64,000 bases of DNA, taken from assembly GCF_014647415.1 (NCBI RefSeq), contig NZ_BMPD01000011.1, forward strand, positions 1 through 64,000. The letters run 5' to 3'. The translations under genes were made by a program, and so were the position numbers. Within the stretch, counting starts at the first letter, position 1; every line of letters starts with the position of its first letter. The stretch comes from Haloarcula sebkhae. GTDB taxonomy: Archaea; Halobacteriota; Halobacteria; Halobacteriales; Haloarculaceae. The notes beneath the pieces were generated by a model, which was not told where the DNA came from, searched no databases, and saw nothing but the letters and a program-made list of their open reading frames with translations. This document shows positions 25,750 through 34,511 of this stretch, piece by piece.

Positions 25750-26859
25750 ATGCGAATCTACCAGTTCGAAAATAATGACTCTCCTCAAACTACTACTGCG
25801 GCTGAACCAAACCCGATCATTCCTGCTGGTGAAGATAACGGAGAAGGAGAGGAGGCGTTAGAAGAGTGGCTGAACAATACTCCAGAAGCAATTCTTGATG
25901 AGCGGCTTCTCCTATTCGCTCGGCAACCAAGTTTGTCCACAGGGGTTCCTGATCTCTTAGGGCTCGATCGATATGGAAACGTGGTTGTCATCGAACTCAA
26001 ATGTGGAGACTCTGGTTCTGGATCGGCTTCTGAGGGGAGCATCATCAGCCAACCTCAGCTCTACGCACAGGCGCTCGATCGATACGATTACAATGATCTT
26101 GACAATCTCTACGCCGAATTCCGGAGCCGAGAGTGGTCAGTACAGGATATCGTTGACGAGCATAGCTCTCTGTCGTCTGCCTTTAATGCCTTCTTTGAGA
26201 CTGATTCCAAACCGTGGGAGCTGAACCAGACACAGCGACTTGTTATCGTTGCAGAATCGATCACGGGCCAAACGCGTGACTCCGCCCGATGGCTTCGGGA
26301 TCGCGGCCTTGATTTGCAGTGTGTAGAGGTACAGCGGTTCCAGTTTCCATCTGGGGAGAGCGGCTTCGGGGCGGTCACTGTCATTGATTACGACGAATCA
26401 CGTTCGAAAACGTCCGCTCCGTCAAAACCGGGTGATCGAGTATTCTCTACAAATGTGTTCACGAGAGCATTTCCAGATATCCAAGATTTGCTCTCTGTTC
26501 AGAGCATCGATCCAGTCCTTGGTAACCTCTCGACGAACTACCCATATCTTGAAACGAGGGCCGATACTCACCCGGGTGGAGTCCGGTATGCATTACGCGT
26601 GAATCCCTACGATGATCAAGAGGTCAAGGTCGCAATCGATTCATCTGGTGATAGTGAAGCCGTTGAGAGTCTTCGAGAGCACAGCAGTGAGTTCGAGCAT
26701 AACGGGTTCACGGTGAGTTCTAGAACGGCCATGCGGATTGTCGTTGATACGTGGGAGATTGAGGGTGTCGAAGCCCTCCGAGACGATACGTTCATCCATC
26801 GAGTCGCAGAGCGCTACGCTGAACTGGTCAAGATAGGACATCAGGTACTCTCAACATAG
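25750..26859 (+). CDS. NucS/EndoMS-like PD-(D/E)XK nuclease
   Basis: 369 residues. Residues about 37-90 carry a PD-(D/E)XK active site: Glu in EEALEEWL, Asp in GVPDLLGLDRYGNVVV and Glu-x-Lys in IELK, as in the DUF91/NucS endonuclease family. The C-terminal part is a second alpha/beta region without a motif I know. It would cleave DNA, possibly mismatched or flap structures. It is adjacent on the same strand to a CoiA-like fragment, another nuclease-like gene, which may point to a defence or recombination context. Confidence 0.75.
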   Translation: MRIYQFENNDSPQTTTAAEPNPIIPAGEDNGEGEEALEEWLNNTPEAILDERLLLFARQPSLSTGVPDLLGLDRYGNVVVIELKCGDSGSGSASEGSIISQPQLYAQALDRYDYNDLDNLYAEFRSREWSVQDIVDEHSSLSSAFNAFFETDSKPWELNQTQRLVIVAESITGQTRDSARWLRDRGLDLQCVEVQRFQFPSGESGFGAVTVIDYDESRSKTSAPSKPGDRVFSTNVFTRAFPDIQDLLSVQSIDPVLGNLSTNYPYLETRADTHPGGVRYALRVNPYDDQEVKVAIDSSGDSEAVESLREHSSEFEHNGFTVSSRTAMRIVVDTWEIEGVEALRDDTFIHRVAERYAELVKIGHQVLST

Positions 26860-27085
26860 TGGGTTGTACACAGCTACGGGCGTTCACAGGGGACATTATT
26901 CCATCTGTCTGTGGTTGATGTCTCAGACTCGTGCGAAGCCAGTCAGCACACGCACATAGGGTACCACCGACAAAGCCGGTTGTTCACCCGATGGCAGACC
27001 TAGACCGCGATTCTATTGTACCGGGTAACTGGTTGTCTATCAGACGAGAAAACACAGTTACGGTGGGGCATAATTGCAACGAGCA

Positions 27086-27505
27086 ATGCCCTTCATCGCG
27101 GTTGACCCTGTTGACAACCGACCTCGGATTCCAGTCGGTGTCGGTGACGATGAGGAGGTTCAGTGCCCTGTTTGTGAAGATATCCTCCGCGTTCGGGACG
27201 GAGACAGCATAGCCCGCCATTTCTATTATCCACCAGACTCAGAGTGCTCCGGGGAGTCGCCGCTCCATCTTCTGATGAAATCAATCGCGGTCGACAAAGT
27301 TCAAAAGAAGCACCCAGACGCGACGGTTCACGTGGAATTTGTAACCCATGAAGTGCCTCGACGTGCGGATGTCTTTGTGGAGTTCGAGCAACCGAAGCAG
27401 CCACTTGGCAGTGGCACCGCGGTTGAGGTCCAGCATCAAAACGAACAAAAGGACTTCGTCGAGACGACTGCCAGCTATCTTGACGGAGGGTGCAGTGTTA
27501 TCTAG
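27086..27505 (+). pseudogene. CoiA-like nuclease-fold protein, cut by a nonsense codon
   Basis: The frame has a zinc-knuckle-like CPVCEDILRVRDGDSIARHF, then RRADVFVEF and AVEVQHQNE, a D...ExQ signature of restriction-like nucleases as in competence protein CoiA. It ends at TAG 27503-27505 where the frame would continue LFKKNYVDTH; reading TGG there would restore a longer protein. About 100 nt further the aldo/keto reductase begins, so the C-terminus is lost. Probably inactive. Confidence 0.65.
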
Positions 27506-27622
27506 CTGTTCAAGAAGAACTACGTCGACACACATCGCTACACAGAATCCAGAAGCCGACGAGCATGGAAACGACTTCGCAAGAGCAGCACAGTTATCTT
27601 GGCGGCAGGTGTAGTCGCCACC

Positions 27623-28660
27623 ATGTCGGAAATGCGCTACCGACTTCTCGGGAACAGTGGCCTGCGGGTGAGCGAGTACTGCCTCGGAACGATGACGTTC
27701 GGCGAGGATTGGGGCTGGGGAACTGCGGAGGAGGGTGCCCGCAAGATGCTTGACCGCTTTGCCGACGCCGGCGGAAACTTCATCGACACCGCGAACAACT
27801 ATACGGACGGCTCCAGCGAGCGCATGCTTGGCGAACTGCTGGAGGGCCGCCGTGACGAATTCGTGCTGGCGACGAAGTTCACCTCCGCGACCCGCCCCGG
27901 CGACCCGAACGCCTGCGGCAACGGGCGCAAGAACATGGCCCAGGCCGTGGAGGCCTCGCTCGACCGGCTTCAGACCGACTACATCGACCTGCTTTGGGTC
28001 CACGCCTACGACGGGATGACCCCTATCGAGGAGACGATGCGCGGTCTCGACGACCTCGTCTCGCGTGGCCTGGTCCACCACGTCGGCCTCTCGGACTATC
28101 CGGCGTGGGCGGCCTCGCGCGCGGTGACGCTCGCCGAGGAGCGCGGCTACGTCATGCCGTGCGCGCTCCAGATTAAGTACACCCTCACCGAGCGCACGCC
28201 CGAACGCGAACTACTCCCACTGGCGCGGGAACTCGGCCTCGGCGTGACTCCGTGGTCGCCGCTCGATAGCGGTGCCCTCACCGGGAAGTACCTCGAGGAG
28301 GACGCCGAGGGACGCCTCTCCGCGACGGGGCGAGAGATGAGCGACGAACAGGAGCGGGTAGCCCGGGCGGTCGTCGAGGTGGCCGACGAGGCCGCCTGCT
28401 CGCCCGCGCAGGTCGTGTTCGCGTGGCTAAACGCCCGCGAGAACGACACGGGTATCCAGTTCACTCCCATCGTCGGGGCGACCACGCCCGAGCAATTGAC
28501 GGACAACCTCGGCGCGCTGGACGTGACGCTTGCCGATGAGCACCTCGAACGACTGAACGAGGTGAGTGCGGTCGACATGGGGTTCCCCGGGGAGTTCCTG
28601 AACTCGGAGAATATCGACGACATCGTCCATAACGGGATGCGAGACCGGATTGATAAGTGA
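27623..28660 (+). CDS. Aldo/keto reductase
   Basis: 345 residues from ATG 27623 (MSEMRYRLLG); an ATG at 27632 is also possible. The catalytic tetrad of the AKR superfamily is visible: Asp in FIDTANNY, Tyr in the same motif, Lys in LATKFTSA and His in LLWVHAYDG. A TIM-barrel NAD(P)H-dependent carbonyl reductase acting in the cytoplasm is expected. The gene is much richer in G and C than its neighbours and lies directly on the broken CoiA-like gene, so it looks recently inserted. No operon partner. Confidence 0.88.
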   Translation: MSEMRYRLLGNSGLRVSEYCLGTMTFGEDWGWGTAEEGARKMLDRFADAGGNFIDTANNYTDGSSERMLGELLEGRRDEFVLATKFTSATRPGDPNACGNGRKNMAQAVEASLDRLQTDYIDLLWVHAYDGMTPIEETMRGLDDLVSRGLVHHVGLSDYPAWAASRAVTLAEERGYVMPCALQIKYTLTERTPERELLPLARELGLGVTPWSPLDSGALTGKYLEEDAEGRLSATGREMSDEQERVARAVVEVADEAACSPAQVVFAWLNARENDTGIQFTPIVGATTPEQLTDNLGALDVTLADEHLERLNEVSAVDMGFPGEFLNSENIDDIVHNGMRDRIDK

Positions 28661-29029
28661 ATAATTCTGGCGACTGGACGACAATACACCTTAGAAACCG
28701 GATACGCGGCGATTTAATGTGATCTGAACGCTCTTGTGGCCACTTAATGGAGCGTATATTCTTTTCGGGTTTTCTCCTTGAATTTACCCCAACCCCGGTT
28801 TATACCGGTGAAAAGATCAACTCACCCGCGATCATGGTGGCTGAAGCCCTACTCGTTTCAGGACTTGGCTCATTGTTGGCTGGCACAGTTTGTGGACCGT
28901 CTGCTGTTCCGACACCATTTCACTCTGTATATTCTATCTTCGACGGAACGCCTTCTGTGTCTCGAAGCACAGCGTCGATCGCCGGGACAGTGACTATGGA
29001 CATTGTGGAGTTTAGCTAAGGATTATTTA
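28661..29029. other. Intergenic with a conserved terminal motif
   Basis: No convincing gene. A frame in the last 30 bp (GTVTMDIVEFS-stop, ending 29019) has a counterpart near 16213-16245 (TVATDMMKFS-stop). Both lie just beyond the 3' end of YSNLS-family membrane genes on the opposite strand, so they belong to a duplicated segment. Confidence 0.4.
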
Positions 29030-29500
29030 TCAATCGCTACGGCGGCGTCCCCATAATCCACCGATGGCGAGTACGGCTCCCGCAAGTCCGCTGAGAGAAC
29101 CAGCGACAACAGATACCGGGTTCATCGCAATGACAACCTCAACCCGAAGGATTGACTCGTTATAGCTGACAAAGTACGAATTCACGATATCGTTTCGATA
29201 ATTGAAGTGGGTCCCACTATCGGATGCTCCACGGTCTGCGTACGTCAATTGCGATGACTGACTGGCACGTGTGATGGCCGTCTGTTCTGGTGCTGAGAGA
29301 TTTGAGAATGCGATAGGGTCAATTTCGGACGCAGAATATGACTCCACCGCAGTTGCCATTGCTTCTCTATTCGGTTCCTGGGCAGCTATCGAAGTCGTGT
29401 ATGCTGGATAGCCCACATAAACTAATCCAGCACCTGCTATCAGGAAGATGACGCCAATGTACAGAACTACCTGAGACCGATCTAATGGAGGGGTGCCCAT
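29030..29500 (-). CDS. Two-TM membrane protein, FSNLS family
   Basis: 156 residues: N-terminal TM helix (VVLYIGVIFLIAGAGLVYVG), an extracytoplasmic domain with FSNLSAPEQTAI and a central RNDIVNSYFVSYN, and a C-terminal TM helix (SLSGLAGAVLAIGGLWG) followed by RRRSD. Same architecture as 42235-42699 and, as far as visible, 1-211. Likely membrane-bound with the middle domain outside. Function unknown. Confidence 0.7.
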   Translation of the reverse strand: MGTPPLDRSQVVLYIGVIFLIAGAGLVYVGYPAYTTSIAAQEPNREAMATAVESYSASEIDPIAFSNLSAPEQTAITRASQSSQLTYADRGASDSGTHFNYRNDIVNSYFVSYNESILRVEVVIAMNPVSVVAGSLSGLAGAVLAIGGLWGRRRSD

Positions 29501-29769
29501 GTAATATCGAATGAGTTGATATTTTACTTATGGGTTATGTATCGTAGCTCGGCTCCTGCTTGCGCTAAATGCAACTCACTGGTTGACCAGCGAAGAAATC
29601 GGGATTGTTGAGGCAACAGTTGAGGAGTGGTGCTTAGCACTTAGCGTACTCTTCAGTTACGGCCGCTTGTCGTTCCACTGAGGCGGGTAACGGATTTTCT
29701 CGGCTACATGAGTCTCCGAATCTGCTCAGATTCTTCTGCTAACACTGCCTGAGTAGATGATTCTCGATA

Positions 29770-29905
29770 ATCCTGTCCAGAAAACAACTCTGGTGACACG
29801 GCCTGTTGCATCGCCTTGAGTTTCGACCGGAGTTGGCCGCTTGTCGAACGCACCAGCTCATCGTCAGGCCAGGAATGTACGTCGAGTCCGTCGAAACGCG
29901 TTGCA
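29770..29905 (-). pseudogene. Radical SAM gene, 3' fragment 3
   Basis: Matches about 35800-35930 of the complete gene (LDVHSWPDDELVRSTSGQL region). It ends about 20 bp from the first CRISPR repeat. Confidence 0.75.
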
Positions 29906-29926
29906 CAACGCCGGTCGGCAGGAGCG

Positions 29927-30086
29927 ACTTCAACCGCTCAAGTCCGTCTGAAACCCAAACGAGACGACCAGTGGCGGTGACGGTGGCGGCGGCTTCAACC
30001 GCTCAAGGGTCCGTCTGAAACTAGACCCACGACGCGATTTTGCCATCCTCCGGGTCGCTTCAACCGCTCAAGGGTCCGTCTGAAAC
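29927..30086 (-). CRISPR. Mini CRISPR array: three repeats, two spacers
   Basis: Two identical 30-nt repeats (29992-30021 and 30057-30086; + strand GCTTCAACCGC...CCGTCTGAAAC) and a degenerate 28-nt copy at 29927-29954 that lacks GG in the centre. Spacers are 37 nt (29955-29991) and 35 nt (30022-30056). In haloarchaea this repeat is usually read from the GTTTCAGACGG end, so transcription would be on the minus strand and the degenerate repeat is the distal end. No cas gene is in the window; the array would depend on a type I-B system elsewhere, or be inert. Confidence 0.9.
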
Positions 30087-30136
30087 CATGCCCAGTTTCC
30101 GGGACACAGCCTATCTCTAGGCCGGTTTCACTTCAC

Positions 30137-30189
30137 TATTTTCGTCGACCGCCAATACCCCCTGAACCCCCTGGGGGTCGACGAAAATA
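30137..30189 (-). terminator. Strong hairpin downstream of the 97/83 module
   Basis: Perfect 14-bp inverted repeat TATTTTCGTCGACC (30137-30150) and GGTCGACGAAAATA (30176-30189), with a CCCCC/GGGGG pair inside the loop. It lies 14 bp beyond the stop of the minus-strand module and probably ends its transcript. Confidence 0.6.
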
Positions 30190-30202
30190 TGATACTATTA
30201 TC

Positions 30203-30454
30203 CTACACCGTCGCCGCCACGTGCTGATACTCCGCTTGCGACGGCGTCGGCTGCAACGTCAACCCCGCCAGCGCCAGCTCACGTAACACCTCCGGCGGCA
30301 CACCCTCCGAACCACGCAGCACATCACTCAACGTCCATTCACCGTACTGACTCGCACTCGGCGCAAGCACGTCTACCGATTCAGTCGCCACCTCCTCTTG
30401 AATTGCTCTCGCAGCACGCCGAACACGCTTGCGCTCTTCCACAGTGCAGCTCAT
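30203..30454 (-). CDS. Module protein B, copy 1 (83 aa)
   Basis: Basic helical N-terminus (CTVEERKRVRRAARAI), then a region with DVLAPSASQYGEWTL and GVPPEVLRELALAGL. Four copies of this gene lie in the window (also 41581, 42836, 46416), nearly identical. It overlaps the stop of module protein A by 4 nt (ATGA), so the two are translationally coupled. No family known to me; the two-small-gene layout resembles toxin-antitoxin pairs, but nothing proves it. Confidence 0.7.
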   Translation of the reverse strand: MSCTVEERKRVRRAARAIQEEVATESVDVLAPSASQYGEWTLSDVLRGSEGVPPEVLRELALAGLTLQPTPSQAEYQHVAATV

Positions 30455-30744
30455 GCTTCCACCGCCCGAACGAGATCACCGACCAGTGACCCACCAACGT
30501 GCGGCCCGATGTCCCAGCCACGCTCACCACGCGTGTATTCGCACCACTGTGAAAGCGTTTCAAAGGGCGTCTCTGCCAACACAACTTTCTCTGGCTCACC
30601 GTCACTCTCGACTATAGCCACGGCGAATTCATAGCTGTCCCAGTAGTGTGCGGCACCCTCGCTGTCAACGCCGAGAAAGAGCGGTCGCCCTTGGGTGAGT
30701 AGTTCGCGTGCGGGACAGTCCAGTACAGGTAAGAGATGTAGCAC
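30451..30744 (-). CDS. Module protein A, copy 1 (97 aa)
   Basis: Contains ARELLTQGRPLFLGVD, YWDSYEFAVAIV, LAETPFETLSQWCEYTRG and GPHVGGSLVGDLVRAVEA. The N-terminal dozen residues (GTG start) differ from the copy at 46664. Acidic, soluble, no known motif; partners with module protein B. Partial or decayed copies lie at 33036, 41829 and 43084. Confidence 0.7.
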   Translation of the reverse strand: MLHLLPVLDCPARELLTQGRPLFLGVDSEGAAHYWDSYEFAVAIVESDGEPEKVVLAETPFETLSQWCEYTRGERGWDIGPHVGGSLVGDLVRAVEA

Positions 30745-30789
30745 GGTTTTTAAGTCAATACATGTTGTCCAGAGTGCAACTACGTTTCG

Positions 30790-31839
30790 TTACGTGACGT
30801 TAGTGATCTCAAAACGGGCTCCCCCTTCTGCCCCAGTCATGGTTGTAATATTCCAGCCATGGGCGGAAATAACCTCCTCTACGATTGCTAATCCAAGCCC
30901 TGTTCCAGTTGCTGCAGTCGTCATCCCCCAGTCAAAAACTTCATCGGCGGTATCCTCGGGAAATCCAATTCCGTTATCCTCGATATAAAACCCTGAATGC
31001 CCGAGGCGACCTACTTTGACCACCGTTAACTGGTCACCACCATGGTCTATCGCATTCCGAAACAAATTTTCAAACGCCTGTCTAACCCGTGGTTCATCCA
31101 CTTCGACCGTCATCAAACCTTCTATCTGGAATTCAACATTATTCGTTTCAACAGTCTCCCACGCCGAGCGTGCAACCGAATCAAGCGCGACTGATGTCGT
31201 ATCCGCTGTGAGTTGCGTCTGCTGAGTCAGGGCAAGTGTGTCTGTAATTATGTTCTCGATTCGATCAAGGGATCGGTCAATCGCCGCGATGTGCTCTGAT
31301 TCTGTTGACTTTTTGAGGATATCGAGACGCCCTTGTGCGACGTTTAGCGGATTTCGCAGATCATGGGATAGAACACCTGATAATCGGGTTAATCGTTCGT
31401 TTGTCTGTTCTAACTCTGCATTGTGTGCCTGAATCTGACGGTGTTGCTGTCGAAATTGGAGATACAGTGTGGTGAGAATACCGTTTCCTACGATCCCAAT
31501 TGAGACACCATTGAGGTAGACAGGGAAGTAACTGCCTATCAACCCATTTTCAATGTTTACAATAAGAAGAATCCAAGAAGTAATAGCAGTGAATAAAATA
31601 CTACCCGCAATGAAGCCCAACGCTGCGAGGATTCGCTTCTGAGCATCAAAATCAAACATCCGGTTTTGTGATATCCACCAACCGAATCCGATTATGAAGA
31701 TACCTGAGAAGAGTGGCAGCATGAGTTCCACATCATCAACGGCGAGTGGGTGATCATCAAAAGTAGAAAACCACATAGTAATGACCAATAAGAGACCACC
31801 AACTCCCTCAATAGACCATCTTGAAACTTGAGACAACAT
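30790..31839 (-). CDS. Membrane histidine kinase, 349 aa
   Basis: Four hydrophobic helices in the first 120 residues, a coiled-coil (QQHRQIQAHNAELEQTNERL), the H-box LSHDLRNPLNVAQGRLDIL, N-box FENLFRNAIDHG and G-boxes IEDNGIGFPED and GTGLGLAIVEEV. A standard sensor kinase lacking PAS domains. No response regulator is adjacent. It lies next to a 97/83 module on the same strand, 45 bp apart, without clear functional link. Confidence 0.87.
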   Translation of the reverse strand: MLSQVSRWSIEGVGGLLLVITMWFSTFDDHPLAVDDVELMLPLFSGIFIIGFGWWISQNRMFDFDAQKRILAALGFIAGSILFTAITSWILLIVNIENGLIGSYFPVYLNGVSIGIVGNGILTTLYLQFRQQHRQIQAHNAELEQTNERLTRLSGVLSHDLRNPLNVAQGRLDILKKSTESEHIAAIDRSLDRIENIITDTLALTQQTQLTADTTSVALDSVARSAWETVETNNVEFQIEGLMTVEVDEPRVRQAFENLFRNAIDHGGDQLTVVKVGRLGHSGFYIEDNGIGFPEDTADEVFDWGMTTAATGTGLGLAIVEEVISAHGWNITTMTGAEGGARFEITNVT

Positions 31840-32123
31840 CTGCTGCTAGGTTGTAATGTCTGGGCCGAAAGTATGTAGCTATTCTGGCCGTCTATCGAGA
31901 TTCTAACTGTAGATTTAATAGAAAAGTTTGGCACCAACCATGGCAAATTAGTCATGCAGTCAGCACGCTTACCGAGCAGTCGTTCCTAGGAAGAAAACGA
32001 GAAATAAATGGCTGGCAGGAAGCGGGTACATACTCGTGTGTGTCTCATGCATGTGCTCAATATGGAAGGGACCGTGACCGTATGCGAAGTGTAAACTGCC
32101 CATGACACAGTATCGTGGGTACG

Positions 32124-32326
32124 TTAGATAAGATGGCTAAGAGACTCGGTTTCGTTGGCTAAGCCTGATTGCTCCGATGATGGAGCGGCCTGCTTCCCGG
32201 AGAACGACTCTGGTGACACAGCCTGTTGGATCGCCGTGAGCTTCGACCGAAGTTGGCCGCTCGTCGAGCGTACCAACTCATCGTCAGGCCAGGAATGCAC
32301 GTCGAGCCCGTCGAAGCGCGTCGAAA
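32124..32326 (-). pseudogene. Radical SAM gene, 3' fragment 4
   Basis: Encodes TRFDGLDVHSWPDDELVRST through the stop, nearly identical to the end of the gene at 35733. The downstream flank (TAAGATGGCTAAG) is shared with the complete copy as well, so this is a recent partial duplication. It ends 60 bp before the archaellin start, on the other strand. Confidence 0.85.
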
Positions 32327-32387
32327 TTATCACGTGTGAAAATGCTGTGAGAAACATTATATACTGCTCTCATTTGCTTAATATTAC

Positions 32388-33035
32388 ATGGAATGCGCAT
32401 ACGGCGCGGGCCCGGACGGTTCTCGTGGACAGGTTGGTATCGGCACGCTCATCGTTTTCATTGCGATGGTCCTCGTTGCAGCAATCGCGGCCGGCGTTCT
32501 GATCAATACGGCCGGATTTCTTCAATCAAGCGCCGAACGGACAGGGCAACAGAGCTCTGACCAAGTCACCAATCGGCTACAGGAAGCCTCTACAACCGGA
32601 CAGGTAGGTACTGTGAGCGGCGAAGACCGTGTTGGCGTCGTGAACATCAGCGTGAGTCGAGCGCCGGGCGCCGGCAACATCGATCTGTCTGAGACGACTA
32701 TCCAATGGGTCGATTCGTCAGGCTCGTACAGTCTGGTCCATCAGAGCCAATCGGGTGGCGTCGCCGACGGAACGTTCGGAACGACGATAATCCAAGACGG
32801 CGACGGCTCGCAGCCAGTCTTGAACGACCGCGCCGACCGACTCAAAATAACACTTGACGTCGGAGCCGCCCCGTTCGATGTTAGCGTCGGTGGAACTAAC
32901 ATAGACAGCTTCGGTAACTCGCTCGCAGAGGGTAACTCGGCGACGATACGAATTACCACTCCGACTGGTGGAACCACCGAGATTCAACTAACTGTTCCAC
33001 AGACCCTCAGTGGGTCAAGTTCAGTCTCGCTGTGA
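32388..33035 (+). CDS. Archaellin (archaeal flagellin)
   Basis: 215 residues. The N-terminus has the class III signal and core of archaellins: [20 protein letters not shown], with cleavage expected after the Gly by the prepilin/prearchaellin peptidase, then [20 protein letters not shown]. The rest is the usual Ser/Thr/Gly-rich beta domain, with glycosylation-type NIS and DLS sequences. The leader ([11 protein letters not shown]) is unlike the common acidic leader. No other archaellum gene is near; flanks are fragments of other genes, so it looks transplanted. It could supply a variant filament subunit if exported by a chromosomal machinery. Confidence 0.88.
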   Translation: MECAYGAGPDGSRGQVGIGTLIVFIAMVLVAAIAAGVLINTAGFLQSSAERTGQQSSDQVTNRLQEASTTGQVGTVSGEDRVGVVNISVSRAPGAGNIDLSETTIQWVDSSGSYSLVHQSQSGGVADGTFGTTIIQDGDGSQPVLNDRADRLKITLDVGAAPFDVSVGGTNIDSFGNSLAEGNSATIRITTPTGGTTEIQLTVPQTLSGSSSVSL

Positions 33036-33203
33036 AGTAACAGTTTGCCGGCACAATTGTAACTGATATCACAGCCGCGCTCGCTAGAGGTGTAATCGCA
33101 CCACTCAGCAAGCGGCTCGAAAGGCTTCTCCGATAATTCCACTTTCTCAGCGTCGCCATTGGTTGCCACAACGGCCACGGCAAACTCGTAACGGTCCCAG
33201 TAG
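33036..33203 (-). pseudogene. Module protein A fragment
   Basis: Encodes YWDRYEFAVAVVATNGDAEK, LSEKPFEPLAEWCDYT, then diverges. It is tail to tail with the archaellin stop and has no module B partner. Confidence 0.75.
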
Positions 33204-33660
33204 TTAGTCCAAGCAATCAGTGCACCGACCAGCACCGGGAGGCGATGGCTCCCCGCAATCTATGCATGCATCAGTTGCGGCGTGATTCTTTGCACCCGAT
33301 TCAAGATACTCCTTAAGTGTTTTCCATACCCGCTGAATCATATCTAGAATCTAGTGCTCAAGCCATATAAACCCAATATTCGAGGAGTTAGTGTATACCG
33401 CTATGGAGTAGTATGTATCATACCAGCTCCTGTGCAACTGTGCCAAAATGTAAAATATCGGGTGGACCGAACTGACAGGCAGGAGGCGACATCTGACCGA
33501 GCTGCTGTAATGCCTGTTCTCACCGTATACAGACAGTGTAGACTGCCCAACGATGAAATCTGGATTGTCGAGGCCAGAGTAGTCTACTGGCCCGTAAGCA
33601 ACTACAATACTGCTGCAATAGCCCCAGCAGTCAGGCAGTTGACTGTATATGATATACAGG

Positions 33661-33902
33661 TCAGGCGTTTGGGTGCGGGCTGTAGTGTAAATCGTCTAGC
33701 TCACTGCACACTTCTTGGAGGTTTACGTCCCTGTCTAAGCGGGGATACGGTCGTCTTGAAAACTGGTCTGTTCGAAGAGCTTAGAGACACAGCGGCTCAA
33801 CAAAATTCAGTGAGTTCCGAGAAATCGCTCTAATGTGTATTGTTTATAACATCAAACCTGCTGTGAAACAGTAAATGCAACCGCTCTATGGCGATTCAAC
33901 AT
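33661..33902 (+). repeat. 242-bp dispersed repeat, copy B
   Basis: Partner of 15748-15990. The flanks differ, so the limits are fairly sharp: TCAGG at left and GCGATTCAACA at right. The remaining interval 33204-33980 shows no reliable gene. Confidence 0.75.
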
Positions 33903-33980
33903 AGCCCAGACGAATAAATTCTCGTTACCGGGTCTTGTCTGAACCCTGGGATTTAACCCGTTTTTTCACAACAGGATAGT

Positions 33981-34511
33981 ATGGCGACTGAGACGCAGGC
34001 ACGTGACGGAATCGTGTTGGATACTAAAGTGATCGCTCAAGCAATCAAATACTACGCTATCATCGGGGCCGGCCTCGGGGTTCTTGGGGTCGTCCTCTTA
34101 CTCCAACTTGGCGCTGGTGAGGAAGGCGGCGGGATCATTGGGGGCATCCTTTCGATGGTCGTCTTGGCATTTGCTGTCCTGAGCGGCCCGGTTATTGCAG
34201 CGTTCATCGGCTATGCCACTGCCGGAATGGGAATTGGGGATATTCGGACCCGAGCAGTAAACAGCGGCATTGCAAACGGCATTGGTTTCGCGATTTTTGG
34301 AATCATTGTCGCCGCAATCCTCTGGGGCGGTCTTGCTGTGCTTATGGGTAGCGGTGGTGACGGTGGTGCAGCCAGCGGTGGTGGTGGCAGCTCCGGGCCA
34401 ATCGAGATTACCAAACTCATCACGCTCATTATCCTGATGATGATCCCAAATTCGCTTGTCGGTGGTGCCATTACCTTCTTTCTCGGAGGGCGAGGGCGAG
34501 CCTCGCCATAG
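33981..34511 (+). CDS. Membrane protein, 176 aa
   Basis: Four hydrophobic segments (YYAIIGAGLGVLGVVLLLQL, IIGGILSMVVLAFAVLSG, GIANGIGFAIFGIIVAAILW, ITLIILMMIPNSLVGGAIT) and a Gly-rich loop. The codon use is typical of haloarchaea. The 3' end overlaps the next gene by 56 nt in another frame. Resembles hypothetical haloarchaeal multi-TM proteins; function unknown. Confidence 0.7.
   Translation: MATETQARDGIVLDTKVIAQAIKYYAIIGAGLGVLGVVLLLQLGAGEEGGGIIGGILSMVVLAFAVLSGPVIAAFIGYATAGMGIGDIRTRAVNSGIANGIGFAIFGIIVAAILWGGLAVLMGSGGDGGAASGGGGSSGPIEITKLITLIILMMIPNSLVGGAITFFLGGRGRASP

Noticed and set aside
27281..28081. 266-codon frame opposite the CoiA-like and reductase genes
   Set aside because: Spans two unrelated genes on the other strand and has no motif; a GC-rich shadow.
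31960..32030. Weak repeat of 42709-42775 (CACGCTTACCGAGCAGT core)
   Set aside because: Only the 17-bp core matches well; the rest is about 60-70 percent by eye, not enough to call a repeat family.
33354..33833. 160-codon frame on the + strand
   Set aside because: Most of it overlaps the dispersed repeat; the part upstream has no protein-like pattern. Only the repeat is annotated.
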